DNA of 64,000 nucleotides from Paratrimastix pyriformis (lineage: Eukaryota > Preaxostyla > Paratrimastigidae), in assembly GCA_027972325.1 (NCBI GenBank), contig JAPMOS010000050.1, forward strand, positions 67,501-131,500. Reading direction: 5' to 3'. The notes under the pieces were generated by a model, which worked only from the letters and a program-made list of their open reading frames with translations, had not been told where the DNA came from and made no database searches. Shown one piece after another: positions 10,401 to 42,977 of the stretch. Every line of letters begins with the position of its first letter. The stretch's first letter is position 1. The translations under genes were made by a program, and so were the position numbers.

Positions 10401-12796
10401 GGCGCGCAGGCGGACCCTGCACGGTGATGCTGCGGCTGGCCTGGTGCCCGCCAAGGTTGGTGACGGTCAGGTTCTGGGAGCCGCGGAGGGCCGAGGGGCC
10501 GCACTGGGCCAGGATGCGGGTCGGCCCGGCCGAGACCAGGGTGCAGGCCAGGGTGCCCCCCAGGGTGACAGCGGGCAGCTCGAAGGCCGACCCGCTCAGG
10601 GCCAGCAGGCAGCCCGTGGCCGCGGGGCAGACGGCCGGCGTGCAGCCCGACAGGATGGGGGTGCGCACTGTCGGGGGGGGGGGGGGGGGGGGGGGGGGGC
10701 GAACGGAGGGAAACATGAAGCGTCGGGTCGGGTCGGGTCTGGTTGCGGCATGGACCCACAGCCAACCCAGCACGGGAAAGGCAGCCCGACCTTGGTAGGT
10801 GTACGTGACCGAGGCCGCGTAGCCGCCCAGGTTGATCAGGGTCAGGTTGCTGTGCTCGGCCGTGCCGGCGGGGACGGTGCAGTTGACTTCGGTGGCCGTG
10901 GCGGCCGTGCAGGTGAGCGGGGTAGAGGCCAGGGTCACGGTCGGGTTGACGAAGTCCGTCCCGGTGATGGTGATCACACAGCCGCCCGCCAGGGGGCACG
11001 CGGGGCCCACCGAGGCGATGACCGGCCGGGGGACTGCATGGGGTGAGGGTGGGAAGAAAAAAGGGTTTGAGCTGAAACCAACCTCAGGTGAGCGAAGGGG
11101 CTGACCGAAGCCCAACGGGACGACTCAACGGCTCAGGTTCCACTGATTGGCGGGAGTGCCAAATTTGGATGTGCCGTGATGAAGGCAGCAGAGCTTTATG
11201 GGGTGACAGTCTTCTCCCTGCTTTATCAATGGAAGTGTGCCCCCCTCCACTCACCCCCCCCCCCCCCCCCCTCCCACACACACAGACACACACACAGACA
11301 CAACACACACAGACAGACACAGAGACACAGAGACACAGACAGACACAGACAGACACAGGCAGACACAGGCAGACACAGAGACACAGACACAGGTGTTGCG
11401 CGCCGATGTTCACTTATGCACAAGACGGGCCGATGTGGTGAAGGGTGGTTGGGTGCGCGATTCGCTCCGAAGGGACTGGACATATGGACCGGTCGTTCGT
11501 TGGGTGTGCGTGCTCTCCCTTATATCTGGTGGTGGTGGGTGGTTGAGCAAATCCCCTTGCGCCGCTACTCGCTGCTGCCACCTAGTGGGGGTCCCTCCGC
11601 ATTACGCCACGACGTCCTCTCCCTAACGAGCCTATCAAACGCCCTCCACAGGGGATTCCTTCGCCCACGGGTGCAGTGACATTCGTGCTGTCTCTTCGAC
11701 CTCTCTGGTTTTTGTTTTATTTTCTCGTTGCTTCGTTCCTTCTTTACTCGACATACCACCCCCACCCCCACCCCCACAATCGCGCGTCCGCGCACAGACA
11801 CGGCCCTGACCAACACGCAAAGCGCACGAACCACCACCGACCTTGGTATGTGTACGTGACCGAGGCCGCGTAGCCGCCCAGGTTGATCAGGGTCAGGTTG
11901 CTGTGCTCGGCCGTGCCGGCGGGGACGGTGCAGTTGACTTCGGTGGCCGTGGCGGCCGTGCAAGTGAGCGGGGCAGAGGCCAGGGTCACGGTCGGGCTGA
12001 CAAAGTCCGACCCGGTGATGGTGATCACACAGCCGCCCGCCAGGGGGCACGCCGGCCCCACCGAGGCGATGACCGGCCGGCGGACTGCATGAGGGAGGGA
12101 GGGAGGGAGGGAGGGAGGGAGGGGCGGGGGGGGGGGGGGGGGGGGGGGGGAGGGAGGAGGAGGAAGCGATTCAGGAAGATGGTGAAAAAGAAAAGACAGG
12201 GAAACGCGAATCGAACAGCAGGTGTCCACACCAGGCCAAATGCAAGCAGACACAGCGAAAAGCGCTCAGACGGAAGAGAACGTCGACAATCCCAAAGAGA
12301 GGTCTCGTCGCCCCAAAGGGGATCCGTTCCATGGTTCACGCAGAGCACAGCATGCATCCGTCCTCGGTACCCGACGGACGCAGACACGCTTCAAACGAGA
12401 GGACGAACGCCGCGAGAAGTGCGGCAAGAAGGGCGCGCAGACAGAGACAAAACCGCAAGACACCAGCAACCGGCACGCCAACAACACCAACAACAACAAC
12501 CACCACCGACCTTGGTATGTGTACGTGACCGAGTCGGCGTAGCCGCCCAGGTTGATCAGGGTCAGGTTGGCCTGTTCGGCCGTGCCGGCGGGGACGGTGC
12601 AGTTGATTTCGGTGGCCGTGGCGGCCGTGCAAGTGAGCGGGGTAGAGGCCAGGGTCACGGTCGGGCTGTCGAAGTCCGTCCCGGTGATGATGATCACACA
12701 GCCGCCCACCAGGGAACACGCCGGGCCCACCGAGGCGATGACCGGCCGGCGGACTGCATGAGAGGGGGAGGGAGGAAGAGGAGGACGAGGAGGACG

Positions 12797-12860
<64 letters not shown>

Positions 12861-14894
12861 GACGAGGAGGACGAGGAGAGGAGGCGGAGGAGGAGGAGGC
12901 GGAGGAGGAGGAGGAGGAGGCGGCGGAGGCGGAGGAGGCGGAGGAGGCGGAGGAGGAGGAGGAGGTAAAAACGTTAGGCAAACGTGCCCCAGGTTCAGAA
13001 GAGGTTGATGAGATGGAGGCGGAGGGGGCGGGAGGAAGGACACCGCAAATGTCGGCACAGTCCGCGAGGGAAGTGCCAGAACGAGGATCTGCACACACCA
13101 GGCCAACAGACGCAAGCAGGCCAGCGAACAAGGGGGTCAGTCCATCCGGTCCGAAACGGAAGTCATTCGCAATATAGTCGCGCCAAGGTCACCGACACAA
13201 ACAAGATTCAAACGAGAGGAAGAACGTGTCCACCACCGACCTTGGTATGTGTACGTGACCGAATCCGCGTAGCCGCCCAGGTTGATCAGGGTCAGGTTGG
13301 CCTGTTCGGCCGTGCCGGCGGGGACGGTGCAGTTGATTTCGGTGGCCGTGGCGGCCGTGCAGGTGAGCGGGGCAGAGGCCAGGGTCACGGTCGGGCTGTC
13401 GAAATCCGTCCCGGTGATGGTGATGACGCAGCCACCAAGCAAAGAGCACATCGGGCCCACCGTGATGATGACCGGCCGGCGGACTGCACGAGTGAGAGCA
13501 GAAAAATGATGAAACCAGCATCCGCAAGAGAAAGGTGCAAATGGTACAGCAGGCTCTATCGGTACCTGGTGGCTCGTGGACGTGGCCATCACAGGGGGTG
13601 ACAGCCAGGGTGGCCCGCCCGGGCAGCGGGTAAAGCCATCCACTACGCCGAGCTTTGCCGGTCGATCTCGAAGGCCAACGGGCAACCCTGCCGCGTGGTC
13701 CCGGTGGTCCTCTCGGCGCGGGGAGTCGTCCCTCGGGCCACGCTGAAGGCCCTCTCTCGGACCACCCCGGCCTCCCCGCCTGAGATCCGCCTGGGCCTCA
13801 AAAAGTGCCTCTCCTCCCTCGCCATCCTGTTCGTGCGACGCCCTGGCCCTGATGACCATGCGCAACAGGGCGGCTCCCGAGGAGCCGCACCCTGACACAA
13901 GGCACACCCCCCCCCCCCCCCCCCCCCCCATCACCCCCCCACCCACTGGGGCTCCGCTCGCCGCGGCTGCCCCGCGGAGGGTCCAACACGGTCATTAGGC
14001 CCAGGGCCCCCATCGGAACGTGGAACGCGCCCAGACACCGGACCCGCAAGACGCCAGCAATCGGCACGCCAACCACCACCGACCTTGGTAGGTGTATGTG
14101 ACCGAGTCGGCGTAGCCGCCCAGGTTGATCAGGGTCAGGTTGCTGTGCTCGGCCGTGCCGGCGGGGACGGTGCAGTTGATTTCGGTGGCCGTGGCGGCCG
14201 TGCAAGTGAGCGGGGCAGAGGCCAGGGTCACGGTCGGGCTGACAAAGTCCGACCCGGTGATGGTGATCACACAGCCGCCCGCCAGGGGGCACGCCGGCCC
14301 CACCGAGGCGATGACCGGCCGGCGGACTGCATCGGCGGGGGTGGTGGTGGTGGTGGTGGTGGGGCGGGGAGGGGCGGTGAGTTGTTAAAGATAGCAAACA
14401 CCCGAGAGACGCGCCACGCCACCCGAAACCCACCGCGGCGTCTGGCCACCAGGGCGTCTGGCCCAGTTTGTCATCCCCAGGAACGACTAGACACGGCTCC
14501 AGGAAAGGGGGGCTCCCAAGGGCAGGAAAGGGTCAAATGCACGGCACGAGAATGAGAGAATGGCTCCCCAGGAAAGAGTTGAACCACCAACACCATCCCA
14601 ACACCGGCTCCACTGAACCCCATCCCCCAAAGTCCCCGGACGGACAGTTGTATGTGTATAGGATCGAGTCGGCATGCTGCCCGGGGGCATCAATCCGGAC
14701 GCTCAGCCAGCAGCGCTCCTTGGGGGCCGGCGGGGCCGTGCAGACGATCTGCGTCGTGGTGGCGCTCTGGATGGGGCACGGGCGCCCCTCCATGGTGACC
14801 GTGGGGTCGATAAAGTCGTGGCCGTGGATGGTGATGTCGCCCCCGGCGGCCTCGACCTGCGCCGGGTCGACCGAGTCGATCGTGGGATAGACAA
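7106..14894 (-). CDS. IPT/TIG-domain type I membrane protein, gene A (3' part)
   Basis: Spliced minus-strand gene. Exons, 5' to 3': 14646-14894, 14084-14326, 13241-13483, 12511-12753, 11842-12084, 10791-11033, 10416-10667, 9757-10317, 9327-9495, 9065-9153, 8802-8963, 8251-8697, 7819-8133, 7604-7720, 7106-7434. All but one junction are phase 1. The product is a string of IPT/TIG (immunoglobulin-like, plexin/transcription-factor type) domains, each starting with PxIxSVxP and containing GxxITIxGxxF, then one transmembrane helix and a 109-residue tail including the stop. IPT tandems on membrane proteins usually work in adhesion or ligand binding, so a surface receptor or adhesin is the inference. 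The first exons may be those at 15-37 kb. Every frame checks across each junction. Confidence 0.85.
7604..7720 (-). CDS. Gene A transmembrane exon
   Basis: A 117-bp phase 1-1 exon coding GGVSGGS, then the hydrophobic IALFVVGALMLVGGLLAV and LAVFL, then ARRHRRRSA. The basic stop-transfer run after the helix puts the IPT domains outside and the tail inside. Donor GTCCGC, acceptor GTGCAG. Confidence 0.9.
7819..8133 (-). CDS. Gene A IPT exon next to the membrane
   Basis: A 315-bp exon: APTLSGVSPRRGSFKAATLV through TLTGTHLRANATVLVGGRAC to SATLGDAFTYVAATATAEGD. One IPT domain plus a short stalk. Donor GTCTGC. Confidence 0.85.
8251..8697 (-). CDS. Gene A exon: end of one IPT domain plus a second
   Basis: A 447-bp exon: TRIRCVVPAGGAVGSADVTV finishes one domain, PAVGGVSPSTLAAASGPTTI starts the next, ending FYFQG before a GTCTGT donor. 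An Ala/Thr-rich insert (TATATAAT) is longer than in copy B. Confidence 0.85.
8802..8963 (-). CDS. Gene A exon: first half of an IPT domain
   Basis: A 162-bp phase 1-1 exon: VGSPVYPPVFLSISPATCRA to IRAGVTVTIGGRSCTGATII. The domain is completed by the exon at 8251-8697. Confidence 0.85.
9065..9153 (-). CDS. Gene A exon: second half of an IPT domain
   Basis: An 89-bp exon, phase 2 in and phase 1 out: PGAEAKVNVTVTNADLTSAT and KAFEFTR. Copy B is also 89 bp. Confidence 0.85.
9327..9495 (-). CDS. Gene A exon: first half of an IPT domain
   Basis: A 169-bp exon, phase 1 in and phase 2 out: PTLGQVWPVSGPTSGATGLT to VVHNQTTITCT. Donor GTCGGC. Copy B (60617-60785) has the same length and phases. Confidence 0.85.
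9757..10317 (-). CDS. Gene A exon: two IPT domains
   Basis: A 561-bp phase 1-1 exon with two whole domains: one with SVTPSAGPAVMAAPVTLTIA, the next with PALSAISPATGPLAGGQLVT, ending AAYAYQG. Donor GTCCGC. Confidence 0.88.
10416..10667 (-). CDS. Gene A exon: IPT domain
   Basis: A 252-bp phase 1-1 exon: PILSGCTPAVCPAATGCLLA to NLTVTNLGGHQASRSITVQG. A poly-C tract (minus sense) at 10673-10700 lies directly upstream of the acceptor. Confidence 0.88.
10791..11033 (-). CDS. Gene A 243-bp IPT exon, unit 5 of 5
   Basis: Phase 1-1: RPVIASVGPACPLAGGCVIT, CTAATATEVNCTVPAGTAEH, ending ASVTYTYQG. Donor GTCGGG. Confidence 0.9.
11262..11395. repeat. (CACAGA)n microsatellite
   Basis: Intronic CACAGA/CACACA array after a poly-C run at 11254-11273. 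Confidence 0.9.
11842..12084 (-). CDS. Gene A 243-bp IPT exon, unit 4 of 5
   Basis: Nearly identical to unit 5, with GSDFVSPTVTLASAPLTCTA. Donor GTCGGT. The acceptor is preceded by a (CCCT)n and poly-C tract in minus sense. Confidence 0.9.
12511..12753 (-). CDS. Gene A 243-bp IPT exon, unit 3 of 5
   Basis: Same exon with CSLVGGCVIIITGTDFDSPT and GTAEQANLTLINLGGYADSV. Donor GTCGGT. Confidence 0.9.
12775..12965. repeat. (GACGAG)n / (GGAGGC)n microsatellite
   Basis: Purine-rich hexamer array, pyrimidine-rich on the coding strand, filling the intron upstream of unit 3's acceptor. Confidence 0.9.
13241..13483 (-). CDS. Gene A 243-bp IPT exon, unit 2 of 5
   Basis: Variant with RPVIITVGPMCSLLGGCVIT. 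Donor GTCGGT. Phase 1-1. Confidence 0.9.
13625..13845 (+). pseudogene. LINE tail fragment inside an intron
   Basis: Plus frame reads HYAELCRSISKANGQPCRVV, PVVLSARGVVPRATLKAL and LKKCLSSLAILFVRR. The KY/HYxxLCxxL...VVPVVxSxRG layout is the usual C-terminus of LINE proteins with restriction-like endonuclease. Its orientation is opposite to the host gene. Confidence 0.5.
14084..14326 (-). CDS. Gene A 243-bp IPT exon, unit 1 of 5
   Basis: Phase 1-1, donor GTCGGT, acceptor GATGCAG. Its sequence is closest to unit 4, a sign of recent exon duplication. Confidence 0.9.
14646..14894 (-). CDS. Gene A IPT exon upstream of the amplified units
   Basis: A 249-bp phase 1-1 exon: YPTIDSVDPAQVEAAGGDIT, GHDFIDPTVTMEGRPCPIQS, ending ILYTYN. 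Copy B has the matching exon at 63119-63364 (246 bp). Donor GTCCGG. Confidence 0.88.
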
Positions 14895-15079
14895 CTGCAA
14901 AGAGCATGAACAGAAGGGCAAGGGCGGCAGCATAGGAAGGGGTGATGAAATATCTGCATCGTGGGATGGACAACTGCATGCACAGGAACCGAAGGGCAAG
15001 GGCGGCCGCATGAAGGGGCGGTGAAGAACCAGGGCAGGCGAGGGTCCAACGCAAACAAATATTCACTCTGTGTCTGCAT

Positions 15080-37300
<22,221 letters not shown>

Positions 37301-37399
37301 AGGACCAAAATTGAATCGGAAAAATGTGAAACACAGACATCCCCATGGGACCATCGCATTGAATGTCGTTTACGGACACCAGAATGTTTGGTGTTGCCG

Positions 37400-38035
37400 T
37401 GGCAGCAAGGGTGAAGCGAGGGTGGCAGCCGGACGTAATGATCTCATCCTATTCGGAGAAAGAACCGGATCTGTCAATCTCTTCCATCCATCTTGCAGAC
37501 CAAGGCAAAAGTACCCGTGTCTTCTTTGAAAACACGTCCGCAGGCCTGTGCTTGATCGGGGGACCCAGCTGCGCCAGAGATTTTTCGTATTTCGCACGAA
37601 AATGTGTGTCAGACCAACAAAACAAGAGATCCAGCAGCAAAGCAGCAGCAAGATCCGCGGGGAGAGGCAGAGTTTCATCTCGAAAAGAGCGGAGAGAACC
37701 GCTCCCACCGGGGACAATGGGCAGCATATGAAATCAGTCAGTCAGTCAGTCTCGTGTTAATGCAGCCTCGTGTGAGGCTAACTAAGGAGCCATGAGAAAG
37801 AAATCACAAAAGGTTTTATCCCCCAATTCCCCCGTCACCTCATCACCTCCGATAGGCTTCGGCTCAAAGTGCATCGCATCTCATCACCCCCACCTCCTTC
37901 ACTGGTGAGCCTCGGCCTCGTGGTTGCGCTTGGTCGGTATGCCACCATCCTAGGTCGCCCCGAAAGCAAGCCAGGGAGAGAAAATGGATGGAAGAGCGAC
38001 GACCTAAGACTTCCCCCCCAGGTTTTGAGGACGAG
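37400..38035. other. Duplicated non-coding flank
   Basis: No gene recognised. It is the undisturbed version of 980-6320 and so documents the empty insertion sites. Confidence 0.5.
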
Positions 38036-40174
38036 TGTTGTGGGAATAGGGTTGTTTCCCCCTGGTTTGCCCCACCAAGAGATTCAGCCATTGCCAACGT
38101 CCCTTGAGAGTGACTACAGTAATATTACTCGTCGAATTTTGAACGAAACCCATGTTTTCCTTTTCCGCCGCCAGCGGAAAGCCATCTTCACAACGTGCCA
38201 ACACCGCCTTGCATTCAGACATTCCCAACCGCGTCCAACTGGTCCAAGAGCTCTGTTTCCCAGAGTTTTCCATGTCCCAATGCACCTTCGACGGCCTACT
38301 CAAATTCAAGAAAGAGTGGGACCGCTTTTCTCTCATTCACCGGAATGTTGAGATGCCACCTCTCTGTGAGCACTTGCCAATGGAGCTCATCGACACTCTA
38401 CCACTTGATTCGTTTGACGATGATCAAGCCGTTTTTTCCGCTCTTTTGAGATGCTTCGTCCGCGTGATGCCCATCAGCGCGTTGCGGAGTTTGGAAAGCT
38501 GACTTTCAAAGCCTCCTTTGCCTCTCCAGTGCCTCTTCACTTCCAGCTGACCCAGTTTATTCACAGCTACAAGGCACTTGGTGAAGCATTGGGTCTCCCG
38601 ACTTTCTGCCTCAGGGAGCGCTTTCCACGCGCCATCCTTGGCGAGTTCGGCCGCGCCTTCAAGCGCGAACTCCGTGCGCAGTCGTCGCTGCGTCCTGACC
38701 GCGTTCTTGCAGAGCGTCAGGAAGCCTCAGTGGAAGCCGCGGTTCTCAAGTTCTTCCACGCCACTGACACCGCGGCTGCCTCCACCGCCCCGGCTCCCTC
38801 CACCGCCCCGGCTGCCACCGCCACCGACACCGACACCGACACCGACACCGCTGAGGACCCGGAAGAGCAGGCACTCAAGGCTTGCTTCGACTGCTCCCTG
38901 GCGCTCGCCAAGCGCCTACACGAGGCGAAGGAGACGCTCGTCTCCTCGGGCCTTCAGCTCCCGACCAGCACCCCGCCTCGCCCCCGCCAACAAGCCCCCA
39001 GCCCGTCGCCCTCCTGCCTCGGACCCGGCCGATTCAGCCTCCATGTCCTCCTCCGGTGACGATGAGACAATCGCCGCCGTCCCTCCTCACGCCCGTTCTT
39101 CCCGTCGCTTCCCAAGCTGACGTTTGAGGAGAAGGCCCGCCTGCGTGCCCTCGGCATTTGCGTGAGGTGCCGGCAGCCCGGCCATCATGAGAGGGAATGC
39201 CCCCGTGCGGTCTCGGACCCCCCCGCACCCTCCCCTCCCACCAACCCAGCCCCAGCCGCCACCAGTGGTCCAGCCCCTTCAGCGCTTCCGCCGGCTGATC
39301 CCCAGTCCGGCGGAGTGCCAGGCTCGCCGCTAAGGGCGACCCCAAGCACTTCCTCTGTGTCATGGTCGCCAACCCAGCCCCGGACCCCCTACCCGCCTTG
39401 CGGTACCCTTGACAGGAACTTCCGCACCACCGCGGTCCTCCCGGACGGGCGCCCTGTCCATGCCATCCTGGACAGCGGTGCCCAAGCCAACGCCATCAGC
39501 CAAGCCCTGGCAACGCATCTCGGCCTCGTTCCCTCGGCCCCTCCGGAAGCCGTTCCCATCGTGACAGCCGGCGGACAGAGACTCGAGAGTGTCGGCACCC
39601 TGGAGCTTCCGCTCCGTTTCTCTCCTTTGGAGGAGGCTGCCCCGACCGTCGTGCACACGCATGTCATTTCTTCTCTGTGCCCGTCAGATGCCATCGTGAT
39701 AGACCCCGCGGTCTCACGGACTACGTTGTCCAGTCCAACCCGCCTTCCCTGACCCTGCTCCGTCCCCTGCCCCTGCCCCTGCCCCTGCCCCTGCCCCTGC
39801 CCCGCCTCCGCGCCCCGTCTGACTCGTCCCTTCCTCCACCTCCGCCCACGTCTCCGCCCACGTCTCCGCCCATGTCTCCGGCCACGTCTCCGTCCATGTC
39901 TCCGCCCATGTCTCCGCCCATGTCTCCATCTGCCTCTTCGCCCGCCCCTGTCCCAGCCGCCCCTGTGGACTCTATGGGTGGAACCCACGGCAAGCGCCGC
40001 CGTCGCCATCGTCGCTAATCCGTGTGACTACCTACCTACCAACCCTCTTCCAGCCTCATCCTTGCGTGAAACCCGTCCCTAAGGAGGGTGGTGTTGTGGG
40101 AATAGGGTTGTTTCCCCCTGGTTTGCCCCACCAAGAGATTCAGCCATTGCCAACGTCCCTTGAGAGTGACTACA
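38036..40174 (+). mobile_element. Short-LTR, gag-protease-only retroelement fossil
   Basis: Bounded by two 83-bp direct repeats beginning TG and ending CA (38036-38118, 40092-40174) that look identical, with CGAG on both flanks as the likely target duplication. A purine tract (AAGGAGGGTGG) precedes the 3' LTR. Parts in order: gag-like region, zinc knuckle (CxxCxxxGHxxxxC), an aspartic protease region with the ILDSGAQ motif, and a Pro-rich end. No reverse transcriptase or integrase, so it depended on a partner. The identical LTRs point to a recent insertion. The frame appears broken about two or three times. It resembles TRIM/TR-GAG elements of the Ty3 lineage; the family is inferred. Confidence 0.75.
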
Positions 40175-40620
40175 CGAGCCCACCCGGCGAGCCTGACGCT
40201 GCCGTCGTCCACCCGCAAAGGAGGCTTGCGAACGTGAATACCTCGCTCTCTCCGAAGACGAACGGAAGACCTATGACTGGTCGATTCAGTGCCACAAGTT
40301 CCGCACCAACACCTGCTACCGCGAGATTCCGGCCCATTGGGACTGTCTCTTCAAGTTCACTGGGAACGCATAAACAACCCGAGACTTTTTGTCTCTATCT
40401 CTCCGCCACCTTCTTCCCGCTTTCCATGTGTCCCTGTTTTTTTGAAAAGAGTGGCTATTACCCCCTGGAGCCTCGTCGCATCGAGAAGACCGTTGATCTA
40501 TTGTTCGACCATAACTTTTATCTTGTGCGGAACCCGTCAGCGTGGGTCCGTTCACCGAGAAGAGCGTGTGCCAGCCGTAGTTCGTCCTACAAGGGGAACA
40601 AAACAGAGATGGCGTGAGAA
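40175..40620 (+). pseudogene. Partial duplicate of the 41.7-kb gene-like stretch
   Basis: 40209-40325 repeats 41700-41790 with few changes. A second small duplicate pair is 40438-40470 and 40658-40690. No intact frame. Confidence 0.4.
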
Positions 40621-40623
40621 ATA

Positions 40624-42020
40624 GTGCTTTCCTTGTGTCTGATTTTGAACTTCCTGGTTTTGAAAAGAGTGGCTGTTACCCCTGGAGTATCCCGCATGGA
40701 AACCGCCAAAATGCAGAGGAAGCACGCAAGTCATGCCATGCTTAGCAGACGGACTCGGTCTCGCCAGGTGATCATTCTCGTCGAGGACGTCCCCGAGTCC
40801 CTTCCTGAGCCCCTTCCTGAGTCCCTTCCTGAGCCCCTTCCTGAGCCCCTTCCTGAGCCCCTTCCTGAGCCCCTTCCTGAGCCCCTTCCTGAGTCCCTTC
40901 CTGAGCCCCTTCCTGAGCCCCTTCCTGAGTCCCTTCCTGAGCCCCTTCCTGAGCCCCTTCCTGAGCCCCTTCCTGAGCCCCTTCCTGAGCCCCTTCCTGA
41001 GCCCCTTCCTGAGCCCCTTCCTGAGCCCCTTCCTGAGCCCCTTCCTGAGCCCCTTCCTGAGCCCCTTCCTGAGCCCCTTCCCGGCATGATGCCACGACAA
41101 GCCCCCGGCTACGAAGTCCGCTGCTCCCCGCTCCTCAATCGGTCTGTTTACTGTTTTCCCTGATGTGTTGTGGGTTTCTCATGCCTCTCCTCCAGGACCT
41201 ACGACTTCTTTCAACCGGAGGACAAGACCGAGGTGCACCTAAGCCGACAGGCTTTTTACGAACGGATCTTCCCCAAGCTGCTGGCAAGTTGGTTCCCGAA
41301 CACGAAACATCTGAATCCCGGCCTCATCGTCCCCGTTCACTTTTTGAAGCCGTTGACTGAGTACCATTTCTCCGCTCCCATCTGTGTTGAGTTGCACAAG
41401 GTACTCACCCGGATGGTTCTCGCTTTCGGTGGCGCCTTTTTTCCTTGACCAGCGGACGCTGTTCTGATACGTCGCAGACCTACAGGGGCCTGTCAGCAAG
41501 AGCCTTGCTCATTACCCTGCTCCTTGATTCCGAGGCTGCATTCGACATCGACCACCCCGTCGAGGGCCCGATGAGGCTCGATGAGATCGTCCTCTGGGAA
41601 CGCTCTTACCCCTTCTACCTCAGGGGCGTTCTTCGTGACCGTTCCCTGTTGGAGCGCACTGACTACTACGGAGAACAGTTCCCCAAGGTATTCCTGGCCT
41701 GCGAACGTGAATACCTCTCTCTCTCCGCGGACGAACGGAAGACCTATGACTGGTCGATTCAGTGCCACAAGTTCCGCACCAGCACCTGCTCGCGCGAGCT
41801 TCCTACCCTTTGGGACTTCCTCTTAACTGGGCCCCTTCCTCTGCCCGTTCCTGTCCTTGTGGCTGAGCCCGAACCCGTGCCGGAATCCGTGCCCCTTCCC
41901 GAGAACGTGCCGGTAGCCGATGATGACGAAGATGAATGGTTTGCCGGCGATAAATTCGGATGACGACACTGGCAACAACGACTACAACGCCAACCCCCAA
42001 GGCGAAGACGAAGACGAGTA
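40624..42020 (+). CDS. Unidentified plus-strand gene-like stretch with LPEP repeats
   Basis: Frame from about 40624 with a (LPEP)n core, then [12 protein letters not shown], a possible GTCTG...CTCCAG intron at 41141-41200, then [20 protein letters not shown] and [21 protein letters not shown] further frame at 41445-41963 has [40 protein letters not shown] and an acidic end. No family recognised; it could be host or mobile. Confidence 0.35.
40797..41083 (+). repeat. (CTTCCTGAGCCC)n minisatellite
   Basis: Twelve-base unit, about 24 copies with GAGTCC variants, coding (LPEP/LPES)n. Confidence 0.95.
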
Positions 42021-42049
42021 ATGAATCTGGTTCTCTTTTTGATCCGAAA

Positions 42050-42253
42050 TTAGAGGCTCGACGTTTTCTCTCGAAAAAAGGAGGAGGAAGTGCGTCAGGG
42101 TGAAGCAAGGTGAAAGTGAAGCAAGGAGGATTTGGGAGGGTCTGTTCATGAAAACCCGCGGGCCCTCACTCCAGACAGGCCGAGTGGGGAGGGTCTGTCC
42201 ACGAAAACCCGGAGGCCAGAGCGTCGGGCTTTTTTCTATAGAAATCTCAATGT
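42050..42253. other. Short spacer with two direct repeats
   Basis: GGGAGGGTCTGT followed by GAAAACCCG occurs twice (42135 and 42187). No gene. Confidence 0.4.
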
Positions 42254-42963
42254 CTATAGCGTCCACAGAAACCCTGGAACATGCCATGGTTCCGGCTTCG
42301 GCTTCGCAGCAGTGGGCTCCTTCTTGCGCTTCTCCTCGCGCTGGGCCGCCCAGTTTTCAAAGGCCATCGACCGACATTTGTCAGGCGCCCACTCGAAGCG
42401 CCTTTCTCGTGCCACCACGTCGCATTCGTCGAGAGCTTGCTGCAGGGCTTCGGGGGTCTCGCCAAGGACAGAGACGTCGTCCGCGAATAGCAGACCCGGG
42501 ATGCGCTCCCTCCTGCCGGGCACCAGAACGCCGTGGCCTCGCGCCCGCAGCCTCCGCACGAGGCCGTCAATGAAGAACAGATACAGGCCCGGGGATGCCG
42601 GGCACCCCTGTCGCAGGCCACGGTGAATCTCAAAGATGGGCCCCCGTTCGCCTCGTACGACAACCGCCGCCTCGGTCTTCGCGTACATGGCCATCAGCAG
42701 GAGCAGGAGGCAGCCCCGGCAGCCACGCGCCTGCAGGATGGCCCACAAGATGTGTCGGTCGACGGTATCGTAGGCGGCACGGATGTCCAAGAAGGCTGCG
42801 TACGTGCTCAGCCTGGCCTTGCGGCGGAGGGCCACGATCTCCTGCAGGGCGATGACCTGCTGGACCGCCGAGTGCTCCCGGCGGAAGCCTCCCTGCTCCT
42901 CCGCCAGGCCCGGCTCCAGGGAGGACCGCAGCCTCCGGTCCAGGGCCAGGGCCAGCACCTTGG
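42254..42963 (-). pseudogene. Outer LINE, 3' part: reverse transcriptase
   Basis: SKVLALALDRRLRSSLEPGL, EEQGGFRREHSAVQQVIALQ, AFLDIRAAYDTVDRHILWAI, RGLRQGCPASPGLYLFFIDG and LLFADDVSVLGETPEALQQA cover the central RT motifs, with FADD at the active site. The 5' part lies at 53311-54949. It ends soon after the FADD region, so the thumb and later domains are missing here. Confidence 0.88.
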
Positions 42964-42977
42964 AGGCCACTGGGGCC
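42964..42977. repeat. Target duplication, left
   Basis: AGGCCACTGGGGCC, repeated exactly at 53297-53310. Confidence 0.85.

Larger units (their letters stand above)
6545..15000. other. Segmental duplication 2, copy A (IPT gene)
   Basis: From GAGACTGACTGACTGAC at 6547 onward the sequence parallels 57571-63370: the same 3' flank, tail exon, transmembrane exon and IPT exons in the same order and with matching lengths. Exons match more closely than introns. Confidence 0.9.

Noticed and set aside
10673-10700. Poly-G runs as regulatory quadruplexes
   Set aside because: Possible chemically, but their placement is explained by pyrimidine tracts on the coding strand, and their length may be assembly-dependent.
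13600-13900. Plus-strand host gene inside the IPT gene
   Set aside because: The words HYAELCRSIS...VVPVVLSARG point to a LINE tail instead.
38119-38132. TAATATTAC, the geminivirus origin nonanucleotide
   Set aside because: No stem flanks it and no Rep gene is near; it is better explained as part of the retroelement's leader.
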